Source of the DNA: Hetaerina americana
Lineage: Eukaryota > Arthropoda > Insecta > Odonata > Calopterygidae
Assembly: GCA_022747635.1 (NCBI GenBank)
Contig: JAKTNV010000009.1
Coordinates: 28,311,622-28,375,621 of the forward strand
DNA length: 64,000 bases
Reading direction: 5' to 3'
Positions 46,614-57,899 of this stretch are shown in pieces; positions within the stretch are counted from its first letter, which is position 1, and the number at the start of each line of letters is the position of its first letter. Below the pieces are notes generated by a model. That model was not told the DNA's origin. It was given only the letters and a program-made list of their open reading frames with translations, and ran no database searches. The position numbers and the translations under genes were made by a program.

Positions 46614-46687
46614 ACCGTCGAAACGTCAAAACAACATATTAAGGGTGTCCTTTTTTGTGTCTCTATGGTTTAAAAATCTACATCTGT

Positions 46688-46690
<3 letters not shown>
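46612..46690 (+). repeat. PLE terminal arm, truncated inside the hammerhead
   Basis: CCACCGTCGAAACGTCAAAA then CAACATATTAAGGGTGTCCT matches the minus strand of 46030-46127 position by position with scattered differences. It starts in the 3' strand of stem II (CCGTC), then GAA ACGT C, and runs into (TA)n. The two arms face outward around the SINE. Confidence 0.65.

Positions 46691-46755
<65 letters not shown>
46690..46755. repeat. (TA)n followed by (GA)n
   Basis: About 40 bp of TA then about 26 bp of GA. Confidence 0.95.
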
Positions 46756-46756
<1 letters not shown>

Positions 46757-46841
46757 AGTGGTATGAAAAGTTTCTGACCTCAAACATTTCAGAAAAAATA
46801 TCTTGTATCTTTGTTAGGTCGGAAACTTTTCAGACCACCCA
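46756..46841. mobile_element. Mariner-derived MITE, about 86 bp
   Basis: The left arm GTGGTATGAAAAGTTTCTGA-CCT and the right arm, reversed, GTGGTCTGAAAAGTTTCCGA-CCT differ at two positions. Between them are only about 35 bases that resemble a mariner 3' end. The terminal sequence resembles the 5' end of the mariner at 36.33 kb. It sits between TA tracts, in keeping with TA target choice. Confidence 0.7.

Positions 46842-46844
<3 letters not shown>

Positions 46845-46901
<57 letters not shown>
46845..46901. repeat. (TA)n microsatellite
   Basis: About 56 bp of uninterrupted TA. Confidence 0.95.
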
Positions 46902-46902
<1 letters not shown>

Positions 46903-46966
46903 GGCACGAACACAAGAGAGGTGGGGAGGGCGGAATGGAGCAGATCACAAGTGCAAAAATATTTTC

Positions 46967-47030
46967 TTGGGCGGAACTTGAACCACGGATCTTTTGACTT
47001 CCCAGTCCGATGCTTTTACAGCAATGCAAT
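46967..47030 (-). repeat. tRNA-like sequence
   Basis: On the minus strand GCTGTAAAAGCATCGGACTG, then GTGGTTCAAGTTCCGCC: a B-box match with a D-arm-like part at tRNA spacing. It may be a SINE head cut by the (TA)n tract. Confidence 0.45.
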
Positions 47031-49479
47031 GAATGAATGCAATAATTATGCGTCTATCGATGTGCTTTTCTAAACTCTTAGGTGTTCACTGCAAAATAAT
47101 TTCCATCTTGTGTTTCAGAGATGGATTAATTTAATTTAACTTGTGCACTATTGGGAGTATGAATATTTACACATTACTCTCTTAATTAATATTTGAAAAT
47201 GTATATAATGGGTTCCTGTTAAACACGCTAGGGGCCGCAAGTTTGTTCCCAACAGCCAAATTTGAAAGACTTAAGTTTCTAGCAATGGACGGGCGCAACA
47301 ATTAACACGCATATGAAGATGGGTTGTTTCCATTGCTGAAATGATTGAATACTTTTTAGAATAAATCAATACTGTTTTATTTTTCAATCTAAATTTTTTA
47401 TTTATAGTAGCATAAAACCCGTTAAAAATTAAATCTGGAAGTCATAGACGCGAATTTGAAGCGAGTACCTTGCAAAGCTTTGCCTCTACTTTACATTCTA
47501 TTTGTTTTTTTTTTTAACAAATCCTCCACTTCTAAATTATCAAAGCGTTGCATTATGAGGGCCAGTAGCCTAAGGTATTTGCTTTGAAGAAAATATATAT
47601 AAACAAATCCGTTTTTGCGAGCTCATGGTTTTTTCTTTCCAACAGTTTCATGCAAAATATTTCTTTAGTCACTTTAGGAATGCATTAAAACGTTAAAAAA
47701 AACTGAATTTTACTATAATTCTAGGCTAGTCTATGCAAATTTCATGAAACAGAGGGCTCGAAATTTTACATTAGCTACGCTCTTTACCTACGACTTTAAT
47801 AAAACACTTCAATTAAGGTGAAAAAAGAATTAAATCAATTTAAGCTTTATCAAGTACTCTTAATTAATTACAAATCATTTATTTTGGTTTATTAACTATT
47901 CATGCTTCATTATTGTTTAATTTCAGCACAAAGCAATTTCCAATTGAAAGAAGCAAACGATTTTTTAAGACTATCGGTTTTTCCCAAAAATAAAGGATAA
48001 AACTTCCTAATTATTGACAATAATGGCATCATCAGGGGAAATTTTGAGACGAAAAGTTGGAAAAAGAAGTAGTAAGCACATTGTACATCTGACTCAAGCA
48101 GTGATGTTATTTACTCAAGTCTAGCGGGAGCCACGTTCGAGTGTTTTGAAGTATGCTTTTCGATGGCTGTTTAATCAAAAACTCAACTATATACGTACAG
48201 ACTAGCTGTACTCGTAGTTTTTACCATTTTATTGGTCAACATTCATTAATTCAAGAAAAAAAATCAAATGTCGCAGAGAACTTCCTTCCATATAAGAGAA
48301 ATGCGATTGAATATAACGGAAGCTTTAAGAAAAAGCATGCCGTACATATTTTTAATTAATTAACCGAAAACAAATAGGACTAGAATAACACTTACCAACT
48401 ATTCCCTGGGATAATTCTGCATTCAAGCAATTTACTGGGTATTTGGGACCAGACCAAAAGAAGAAAACTTAATTTAATGCCAAAATCCACTGTGCTTGTC
48501 AGTGAAAAAAATTTTTATCTATACTAAATTACTATAATATGTAATAATTCTAATAATTTATCCTTAAGTTTTCAATTCCATGGCTATTAAATAGTTTTAA
48601 TAGGTGAATACCTACACAGATCAGTGATGGCATCGATCAGACTCCTTGTGCATTATAAAAATATAGATTGAATGCTTAATTCTTGTATATAACAAGAGAA
48701 ACGTATTATATTTCAACAAAATTAGAAAAATAGGTATCTTTTTGTGACAAGAGTTGATGCATTTTGCTTTAAAGGTTTCTTCGTGATAAATCAATTATCT
48801 GGTGACTGCTTCGGTTGAAGGCCAAATTTTCCTTGCATTTCGGTTCGGGATTCCTTTCCTACCAATTAAACGTCGAGAAGTTGAACGACGTCGTCATTTT
48901 CAATTATTTTAAATGGGCCTATAAAATGTGAGTAAAGAGAAAACTCAGCAGAAATTCCGTCCTAGCGGAAATTTATTTGTTCAGGTTCTTTTTCAAGGCA
49001 AAATCCGCAAAAAAACAGCACACCTCCGTAAAAAATAAATTGCAACGGGAGATTTTTGTCATAGTATGGATCTTTTATTCATTTATTTCATCTAACGACG
49101 GTCAAAAACTGAGAGAAGAGAATGGGGGACAGATACTCGGTAGAACCTGTCAGGAAATAATTAAAAAAACACCCTCTGCTGAGAACTTACGTAGCCACGC
49201 CATTGGTTCGAGTTGACTGGTACAAGCAGTAAGAGACGCCATAGTAACAGTTAGGGGAATTGAATACAGTGATAGAAAACTTAGACAGAGTACAGTTCTT
49301 TTTGTCTCGCATGTAGGAAGGTGTATAGAATATAAATCAAAAGGCGATAAAGGAACAGGATCTGGAACACGTTTAGCATCATTGGTACAAGTGGATTCGA
49401 ACGAATTATGAGGCCCCCCCAAAAAAACACGTAAAATTCTCTAAACGTGAATTATCTAAAGTGAGACAAAAAAGAACGA
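47031..49479. other. No gene seen
   Basis: AT-rich spacer. Frames at 48153-48359, 48977-49216 and 49150-49422 (minus) have no domains. Confidence 0.4.
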
Positions 49480-50440
49480 GGGTGAACAACTTTTTCTTCC
49501 ACGTGCTCCCGACCCGAAGAGACACATCTACGGGCGAACGGCAACGTTGAACGTGAGGACTGAGTGGGAAGGACACGATGGGAGAGGCAAAAACTACTGC
49601 TGCGGATTAGGGGAGCGAAGTTTGCGTCCTCGTGTGTGCGTGTGTATGAGTGTACGGAGACCAGAGGTGGAAGTTGGATGATGATGATTCGTGGAGGGAG
49701 GGGGGGAGAGTGGGAGTTTTCGCGGGGGAGGAGGGAATGAGAAAGAGCGGGGCGGGAGATGTAACGGCGGGCGGGAAACTGCGACGGCCCTAAGTCTTCG
49801 CCTCCTTCCCCACTCCCGAGGGAACAGTTTGACGCGAGGGGGTGGGAGGATAAGTGGGGGGGGCGGAGGCGGGTGCCTCTTGTGTGCGTATGGTGTGGTG
49901 CCCGTCGGGGAGGGGCCAGGAGTCGTCGAGAGCCTTCCTCCCTCGGAAGAGAGGAAGAAGGGTGATAACTGTATGTGGAGCATCGAGAAAAATGGGAGCA
50001 TGAAAACATGAGAGGGATGCTGAGGAGTGTTTTCGGTTCGGGAGAGGGTGAGTGGCAGGGGATGAGAAAAAAGATTGAGATTTTGAGGTCGGTTGTGAGA
50101 GGAGGACGAAGCAGCCTCGAGCGTCGGGAGAGAGGATGGGGATGCGAGGGAGAGAGGGAAGGGGGAGTGGTCGAAGAGGGAAGGTCCAAGGAGATAGGGT
50201 GTGAGTGGGGGTGGCATAAGGATAAAATGGAGAAGAGCGGGGAGTGGCTTGGGTGGCAGATTCACTTTCGAAGGCACTCCACCGCCGTAGTCATTTGAGC
50301 AATTAAGTGTTAAGTGGGAGGAGATGGGAAGAGGGTTGGTGGCGGCGACGGGGGCCGAGGTGAAGCGGTGACCGGGTTCATCCGTACATTACGCTGCAGT
50401 CCACCACAACGCAAAACTGTTGACGTCACCCAACAGAAGG
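49480..50440. promoter_or_regulatory. Purine-rich GC island, possible promoter
   Basis: The plus strand is strongly G/A-rich for about 900 bp with many GAGAGG and GGGAGG words, and includes quadruplex-prone runs near 49694-49735. Frames of 227 and 245 codons on the minus strand (49452-50189, 49594-50277) and 106-107 codons on the plus strand are P/S- or G/E-rich by-products of this asymmetry. GA-rich elements are common at insect promoters (GAGA factor); that link is inference. Confidence 0.35.
50421..50428. promoter_or_regulatory. Palindromic CRE-like site
   Basis: TGACGTCA, the full cAMP-response-element palindrome bound by CREB/ATF bZIP proteins, lies at the right edge of the purine-rich GC island. 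Function is inferred from context only. Confidence 0.3.
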
Positions 50441-50902
50441 AAACCGGATGGATTTGATCATCGAATTTTTTGCATCACCCTTTCATTCTAAGAACAGCAT
50501 GATCCAAAGAAAACGGCGAGAAAAAAATTACACAGAAGCAGAAAAATAAAATATGAAATATATATCCCGACTGGGAGCTAGTCGAAACCTTCCATTTAAT
50601 CTACACAGTGGCTTGCAAAGTCTATAAAAATGAAGGTACACCAAAATTGAAGCTTCGTCAGTGAATTGAATACTCAGTAATTGGTTAACTTTTTTGAAAA
50701 TGGAAAAATTGAATAAAAAAACAAAGCAAGTTAAAGAGAACATGGATCACAAAACTGGGATTTTAATAATACAAAATTAAATTTACAGGAGCTAACTTTT
50801 ATGCATGGTAGACTCTTAGGCAACCTTTTTCCTTCTATGCGGTCGCTAAAGTTGCATGATGTAGAATATTCCCATATCCTCAGTGTGCATTCTAGATAGA
50901 TA
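50441..50902. other. No gene seen
   Basis: AT-rich; a 71-codon minus-strand frame has no recognisable content. Confidence 0.4.
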
Positions 50903-51080
50903 GGGGATCGGGATGACTCGGTGGCTAATTTTCTTGGCGGTGCCGAGTTTTCTTAATAATGGCCGGCTTATGTCGACGCCGGATTTCTCACCACCTTTCC
51001 TCTATTTCTTGAACGTCGCACACATTCTAAATTACCCACCTTATCTTTAGAGCGTAAATAACCTTAGCTGTCGGTTATAT
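50903..51080 (+). repeat. tRNA-derived SINE, family 2, deleted and decayed copy
   Basis: GGGGATCGGGATGACTCGGT is the decayed head; the B box and central body are missing. GGCCGGCTTATGTCGACGCC, GGATTTCTCACCACCTTTCC and CCTTAGCTGTCGGTTATATC match the 3' half of the 37.6 kb copy in order. Confidence 0.6.
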
Positions 51081-53089
51081 CCAGAATAGCTGAAATTAAT
51101 ATTCCACATTTGACTGGAAGTGACGTGGTCGAGTGAGTTGAGAGTGACTGGCCGGAGGTTTCTGTGAAGGAATCCTGGGGATACTTGCTGATAAGCACAT
51201 CTCAAATCTGCGCGATATTTTTTACAGCACTTAATCTGAAACCAAAGATTGGAGTATGAATGTCAAGCATCATATGGCTCTTACAAGTTGAACTATACTC
51301 GATCTTATCAAAACATGGTTTAGCTATGTACTGTGGTCTTGATCTATGGCAGTCAGCAGTCAAAAAAGTCGTGATAAAATGAAATGGGATTCTAAATTAT
51401 CCCTTTAGCATTCATAATAAATATATCGTTGTATTCTTGATATATAATAATAAAATTCAGTTATTTTTTTACATCAACTCAATTTTTTTCAGATTCACCG
51501 TATCATGAGATGTTCTCTTGGCATTGTTCATAACAATTGTGTGAGATTACCACGTGTTCTAATGAAATAATATAATGCTCTCAATACTTCGTTAAGAGAG
51601 ATAACTTTCGTCTTTAGCTTTGTGGCTTAAGATTCCATTCTTAGGGCGTCATAATGCACGCACCTTTTCCTCTAATGAAAAAAAATACGAGAGCACTGAA
51701 ATATTATATTTATATTGGCATTGTGCCAGTATTATTTAAGCAAAAAGCTTGTAGTTTAGACCAAATATTTCGATTCAGAAAAGAGAATGAAGTTTAACGA
51801 TGGAGAATTCTGGGGAAAATATAGTTATGTCAGTTAATTAGATCATCCGATGCATGAATTCGTTGGACACTACGATCGGTTGAAATTGATTTTGATGAAT
51901 ATCCACGATGTGGTGATGCAAATGAAAGCGACATACGTCTGCAATTGACCATTAGTTCCATTATAAAAAGGCTAAAGAAGAGAAAGAGAGCGGGGTAGAT
52001 AGGAGGAAAGGTAATAAGTGAGTAAGGTAAGGGGTAAATAAAGTAAGCTTTAAGGATGTCTGTGGGTTTTTGGGGGTAGACTTAAATATCGAATTACTAG
52101 TGTGGCTATTGCAATTAGTTCCCCGTCGAGAGTTTTTCTGCGCATTACCAGGGTGAGGAGGCCAGCTTTTTTCCCTTTTTCACCCGTGTTTTACCAGAAT
52201 AATACAGTACCTGAAATACTACTCGTCTTGGTTACGGAGTCCCCAGCTTTGCCACCCGGTCTGCTCCAGAACCCTTTACGTATCTTTTTCTTCTCCTCTT
52301 CGAGGGGACACTCTTGAGACCATGTGTCAATTTCAATTCTTCTTTCTTTGTTTCTTTTCCATCCAATATTCTTTCGTCCTTTCGCTGATACTTTTATCTT
52401 TCTTCGAACCATTTTAAACCTCCTCTAAGCTTTCATTTTGTGCTATCTTGGTTTCCCACCAATTTCAGCATTTCATCTCAGAATATTTATTGTTTTGCAT
52501 CTTCTAATTTTATGTAATTTCTTTCTTTACTTACTGGCATCGTCATTATATCTCTTCCGTCATAAAATTACTTTATTTTCACCAAAAGCCATTGGGATGG
52601 AATTTGTGATACCTATGACGCCAGGCATGAAAAGGAAAATAAAAGCGAAGACGTGGAGGCATATGGAATATGAAGGGATTTCCCCATGGTGGACAGGGGA
52701 TTATATAGGATTATAGGCTGACGATATCTTGAAGATGAAGGTTGCGGTACCCTTCTTGTGAAATCTAGATTTCTAGATTCATCAGAGAAAGTCATTCTTG
52801 AGTTTGAAATATTTAAAATTACTAACGTAAGTCATCAAACAAACACATATCATTAACAAGGTAACAAAAAAATGTAACGATTTTTTCTTCCTTTTATTTC
52901 CGGACATCTTCGACCGCTCGACTGTCGATTGTATACCAACATCATGAACTCTAGTCTCGTCATCTTGATACACAGGAACCAATTTACCTTAATTTAATCT
53001 AGTTTTAAAACACTGATTAATTTTGAAAAAAAGTAAACCATACGTTAATTAGGTAACAATTTAATCACCACAAATCCGAATAATCCGAA
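51081..53089. other. No recognised gene
   Basis: A pyrimidine-rich stretch at 52.25-52.55 kb has a K/R/E-rich antisense frame (52191-52412) with no family that I can name. Otherwise nothing. Confidence 0.35.
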
Positions 53090-53235
53090 TCAAAATGTTT
53101 ATTTTTCGGGTCGAACCTACCAATATAATTCGGGGCCATAATGATTCCGTCACAAGGAATCTTAAGTGACCTGTGCCTCTCCAAAGTCTTTTAGTCTTGC
53201 CTGCTTCCTTCGACAATCAAGAATATCGATCAACT
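53090..53235 (-). repeat. CR1-like LINE 3' coding end (antisense)
   Basis: The minus strand reads LVTESLWPRIILVGSTRKI, comparable with the ..IIL-P-YIGRSD-TRKI ending of CR1-like proteins. It also matches the 3' part of the fragment at 55.62 kb (CATAATGATTCCGTC versus CATAATAATTCCCTC). Confidence 0.45.
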
Positions 53236-53584
53236 CAAAAATGGCCACTCTTTCAGTTCCAGTGCGCGTGTAATTTTCACCACGCATTCATCCAAACTCA
53301 TATCGCGAGAAATACGCGCCCATGCACAAATTGCGTTTTGGCACGAGATGCCGGCAATTATAAAATAAATACAAGTCCATTAATTATATTCGGGTTACCA
53401 CGAACGGGCGTGGGACATGTCATATTTGACCAGTCACGTGACTCTGGCGTAAAAAATGAGATTAGGTTCGCGATGGAAAATAATGCATTGCTTACAATAT
53501 GATCTTCCACTAACCTTATGTGTTTTGCTATAATAACCCATTCTTTCCGAATGACCTCATTCGTGTTCTGTTCATCTGTTTTGA
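53236..53584. other. No recognised gene
   Basis: Opposed frames at 53173-53502 and 53358-53591 have no domains. Confidence 0.35.
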
Positions 53585-53992
53585 TCATCATTCCCTTTCA
53601 ATCCCTCGTCCCTCTCCGCGGGGGCAAATTCCTGCTACCTGCAACGTTGGGTCGCATTCCCTGCCTTTTACAGACTCTTTGGGGGTAGAGCGTTTCGTGG
53701 TGCATTTTCATGTGGTGTTTCAATTTCTTGCTTGTTGTGTCCTGGCTTCCGTGTTATAGGATGGCTTTCGTGCTGCATCATGGGGTGCATTTTTTTAGTT
53801 GTTTTGCGATATATGTGTTTGCATGAGTATTGGATGAAGGGATTTTTGCATGAGTGTGTGCGCTGCTGTGGGTGTAATTTTCCGTGTTGTTTTTTTGCAT
53901 GTGGTATTTTTCCTTTTTACGGTTGGTGACCTAACACCCCCCGCCACACGCCCTTGCGGCGGCTTGCGGGGTATTATGTAGATGTAGATAAG
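53585..53992 (+). repeat. Dispersed ~405 bp repeat ending in hairpin type I
   Basis: Begins with CCCTCGTCCCTCTCCGCGGG and ends with GGTTGGTGACCTAACACCCC, GCCCTTGCGGCGGCTTGCGG and GGTATTATGTAGATGTAGAT. Length and ends match the copy at 390-800. CGCCCTTGCGGCGG folds into a compact GC hairpin just before the tail. Short frames in it are not genes. Confidence 0.65.
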
Positions 53993-54027
53993 TATTCAAA
54001 AAATATAGACATTACATTTAGAAAATT

Positions 54028-54363
54028 ATGGAATTAGTATTATTGCGTAATGAACAGAGATCGGTAGAATGGTTTTTCACACTTTTTTCGACCTTTTTAA
54101 TGATAGTATCTGCCTTGCTAATTTCTTATACAAAGAAAACTGTAAAAACAGAGAGAATCCATGAGAAAACCCCCTCAACCTCAAGATATAAAGGGAAATA
54201 TCAACGCAGCACTTTTTCCGACAGAAATTCTAATATCTGGAATCTTTTTCCATACATTTCATGCCATAATAAGACGCAAGTAAATAAAAAATATCGCCGG
54301 CGTGGTTCCCAAAGGCGGAAAATACGCATTTTAAAAGTGTATGAACCCCGTCGGACTACTTAA
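54028..54363 (+). CDS. Unrecognised small open frame with one membrane segment
   Basis: A 111-codon frame from ATG. Residues 15-34 (WFFTLFSTFLMIVSALLISY) would form a transmembrane helix; the remainder is strongly basic (for example KKYRRRGSQRRKIRILK). I recognise no family. It follows a repeat end by 36 bp, so it may belong to neighbouring mobile debris or be chance. Confidence 0.15.
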   Translation: MELVLLRNEQRSVEWFFTLFSTFLMIVSALLISYTKKTVKTERIHEKTPSTSRYKGKYQRSTFSDRNSNIWNLFPYISCHNKTQVNKKYRRRGSQRRKIRILKVYEPRRTT

Positions 54364-54944
54364 CTCAAATCTTGGAAGGAATAAAAAAGAAAAATCCGAG
54401 CCGAATAACAAGCGCACATCTGCATATGTATAAGGCAAGAAGACTGCAAAGAGCGGTCGGAGAGACACCGGGGGGCGTTCCGCAGATTACATCTCTTCAA
54501 AAAAAAAAGTAGTTGAGGAGTCCCGAAATTGCATTACAAAAGTTCAACCAGTTAGGAGGAGTAATAGAAAGCGAGATGCTTCAGAGCGCCCGATTATAGC
54601 ACATTAAATGAAGCGGAAAAAGTGAAATAAAGTTATTTTTGAGGTACAACTAGTGTAAGAACAAAGCCTTTATTACATATTTTGCAAAATTTATTTAAAT
54701 TGGGACACCAGCTGGACGTGGAATTAGAGTGACATCAAATTTAAACACATATCGCTGGGACTCTTTTAATAACACTAACTCGGACAAGGTGTATCATGGA
54801 ATATCTGCTTTTAATCGCTAATATTGCGTTTAAAATACAGAATTTTACTAATATTACATGATAATTTCTTAAAATAGACCGTCATACTTGATAAACATTG
54901 ATATGTTTAGCAAGAACTTGTAATATTTTTTTCATTTTCATAGC
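54364..54944. other. No gene seen
   Basis: AT-rich spacer, nothing recognised. Confidence 0.4.
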
Positions 54945-55330
54945 GAATGCCTTACTCTATCTAAATGACGGAGGGTTACAGGATATAATGTAGATAGAAT
55001 TAAAGAGAAATGTTATCTTTAACTGGTTAGGCCTCATTTAGAATATACTTGCAGTACATGGGATCCTATCGAAGTTGGATTGATTACCGAGTCCCTAGCG
55101 TAGTGAAGCTATATTAGTAAAATATTGTTATAATAAACCGAGTAGCGTATCCTGAATATTAGAGGAGCTATGCTAGGAATCATTCTCGGAGCGAAGGTTA
55201 AATTACAGATTAAATCTCTTGCATACATTGGAAGGCTTTCTCTTTAGCAATGCTGTTTAAAATGTCTTATTACCCCCAACGTACTACGGAAGACGAGATC
55301 ATGTCAATAAAGAGCGTGGGGCGGGATTTG
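54945..55330 (+). pseudogene. CR1/jockey-like LINE fragment
   Basis: Translation gives LVRPHLEYTCSTWDP, the conserved LVRP-LEY-S-WDP motif, then RGAMLGIILGAKVKLQIKSL and ITPNVLRKTRSCQ in the same order as CR1-like C-termini. Stops and shifts occur throughout. Confidence 0.65.
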
Positions 55331-55619
55331 GTAGGACACCAGCCAAACTTTCGTAACTTTTAATTCATACATTTATTTGAATATATATTAGCTAATGTGC
55401 AAAAAACACTCGTACCCAAACATATATATATATACATAAAATATACATCTTGCAATTATTAAGTAAATTATTAAATGATTTTCTATTAGTAAATATATTC
55501 ATATTGTATTAATAAGGACTGAGAGAAATGTCGCTCATTTACTTGGGTTCGTTTTTTCATAAATGCGCAAGGTGCGTTGGAAGTACATAACTTGAATCAG
55601 TCTGTGACGGTGAGAATCT
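55331..55619. other. No gene seen
   Basis: AT-rich spacer with a short TA run at about 55421-55433. Confidence 0.4.
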
Positions 55620-55965
55620 CATTTTTTATCTCGGTGGCTGAATCTACCAATGCCATAATAATTCCCTCGGTGTCGTAAGAAAAATCTTTCTTAAAGTCTT
55701 CCTACACTCATCCTGAATCAAGAGACACCCAGCCTAATTCCTCCAACATTCCCTTCACCCTTGCTTTTTTCTCGCAGCAACTTTTAACAAATTTGGCGGG
55801 TTTACTCTGAGCCTTTTCCAAATCCAAAATAACTTTTTTTTTAAGGGATCCCAAATACTATTCGCGTATTCCTAATGGGATCTAACTGGAGCGGAGTAAC
55901 ATCTTACACATCACGTTTTCATACCAGCCGTCTAATGAAAGGTAGCTTCTACATGGCTGACCCAC
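55620..55965 (-). pseudogene. CR1/jockey-like LINE fragment (antisense)
   Basis: The minus strand reads VRCYSAPVRSH*EYANSIWD, PLKKKVILDLEKAQSKPAKF and VKSCCEKKARVKGMLEELGW, with conserved EYA-S-WDP, LE-AQ..-A-FV and ML-ELGW blocks. One stop replaces the L of LEYA. It faces the fragment at 54.9-55.3 kb. Confidence 0.7.
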
Positions 55966-57203
55966 ATATTTTTTGTTGTAACTTACGTGTTGTTTACTTT
56001 TCTTTTATTTCAATATGTCAGTTCTGTTAAGTTTCCGCTTTTTAATCCAAATTCCCATTCCTCAAAACATACTGATATCTGATCTAAATTGGAAGAAAGG
56101 AGCTTGCTATCTTTTGGTGTCCTCATTTACCTATAGTAGCTATTTCGTCTGCAAATTATCTAAGGTCAACGCTAGCTTGGGAACAGTGAGCTTCTCGTGA
56201 CCTTTCGTCCTTTAGGATATCACGGAGCGGTGGGGAAAGGTCCCTGCACTTGAAGCATTGCGGAGGCGACAGCAGAACCGCGCTCACGTCGTGTGTTCAG
56301 GACCTTGGAGCATCAAAAAAGAAAAAGTCTAAAATGTAATTAAGTCCCCATATTTTCCTCGCAAGACCATTAATTTCCCCACCTGTTTTGATGGGGCTGT
56401 CATGTGGATGACGAAGAAGAAGTGACTCCGGATTAGTGGTGACACGTTTCCACATTCAGCGGGTAAGAGACGTCGAATGAGTTGAGTTGGGTCCGCATGG
56501 GTAGTAAAAAACCATTTAGGCTGCTAAGTGGACGGAACTGAGCGTGGCTACTCCAACTCCTGACTTCGAAGTGATCGTCACGGCGCATTGCAAAACTTCT
56601 CTCTATGGGCGGGGGTACTTCAAACTAGCAATAACTAACGGTATACGTAGGATTCCTGGCTTCCTCTACATTTAGGGTCATTTGGCGAGCAATTCTGTAT
56701 GATTTGATGAGCAAATTGAAAAAAAAACAAATCGAAGTATTTGCGAAACAAACTATAAAGCAAAGTATATAAAAAACCTGCATGGGATACACTTGAGTGA
56801 GATAGCAAAAGTTGACAACGATGTTGACATAATTCCTATTTGAGGGGCAAGTGGAAAGAGGGAGGAGTTGGAGCGAGAGGGGAAAAATCTCCCCTTTAAA
56901 TAGGGGGTGCGCGAAATTACTTCTCAGGGTCAGGGATTTGCACGAGCCCACTACAGGTAAGAAGCAAACTCCTGCAGGATGCTATAGACATATATTTGAA
57001 ATTTTTATTTCACACACTTCTTTTATTTTATAGGAATATATGGAAAGTATTTTATTTCAAATAATTTCAGGGATATTTGGAGTCTTTTTACACTTAAAAT
57101 ACTTTAAATAAAAATTTTAATACCTAATTTTACTTTTCAATGTGGTGAGAATAAGCAATTTAAGTTGCTAGAGGTGTGTCTCCGAAACCTAACATGCATA
57201 TAT
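55966..57203. other. No recognised gene
   Basis: A modestly GC-rich patch at 56.22-56.60 kb and a 108-codon minus frame (56625-56951) have no recognisable content. Confidence 0.35.
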
Positions 57204-57335
57204 ATCTACATAAATACCCCGCTTTCCACCAAAATAGTCTATGGCAGGAGGTGTAAGTACCAGGTGGGATAGATCTGCATCTACATAATACCCCGCGAGC
57301 CGCCGTAAGGGCGTGTGATGGGGGAGGTGTAGATA
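57204..57335 (-). repeat. Hairpin repeats, type II and type I side by side
   Basis: 57204-57255 is type II (TCTACATAAATACCCCGCTT then TCCACCAAAATAG) and 57277-57335 is type I (CATCTACATAATACCCCGCG then AGCCGCCGTAAGGGCGTGTG). Both are in minus orientation and share the outer TCTACATAA-TACCCCGC. Confidence 0.65.
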
Positions 57336-57899
57336 AGGGAGGATATGGAAGAGAAAGGGAAAAGAGAAAAATATTCAAGAAAAACCTCAAATAACGTGTA
57401 AATTTATATACGTACTGGAGAAAGACTTAATTCTAAACAAGTGTTAATTACACCCATTCTAAATGGTACACTACCGAATAATTACTTAAATCAGGGATAA
57501 ATATATTTTTGATTTCGTTGCGGTGAGTCTTTTGAGGATTCGTTTGCTATCTTTGGATACGTAGAAAGATTGTGTCAGTGAATTATTTGTCCAGAAAACA
57601 ACTAAGGATTTCAACGGAGTGAAAAAAGCCGGTTTTATTGGGGTAAAGACGTTTTGAAAAAATATCGTATATTACATCTGTGAAAGAATGAAAAACCTAT
57701 TGATAGAAAACATGCAAGCTTCCTTAAGCTAGTGCAAGTAAGCTCTTCTTTGTTCAATCAATTTAAAAAACTAGTGACCATCTTTGGAGCCATTCTATTT
57801 ATTTAACTTTATGCGATATTCTTCACAAAGTCATTGTATCTCAAGGTGCGCTCAATTTACCTGGTTCTACTTTTCCTTAAGGTGTTTAACATGGTATTT
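57336..57899. other. No gene seen
   Basis: May include the far 3' part of the antisense LINE that follows; no motif is identifiable. Confidence 0.35.

Noticed and set aside
46372..46673. Frames reading through the SINE (for example residues [11 protein letters not shown])
   Set aside because: The same frame appears in each SINE copy and is simply the tRNA-like head and body translated.
49452..50277. Minus-strand open frames of 245 and 227 codons
   Set aside because: They overlap in different frames, are almost entirely S/P/H/R, and follow from the purine bias of the plus strand, which removes stop codons.
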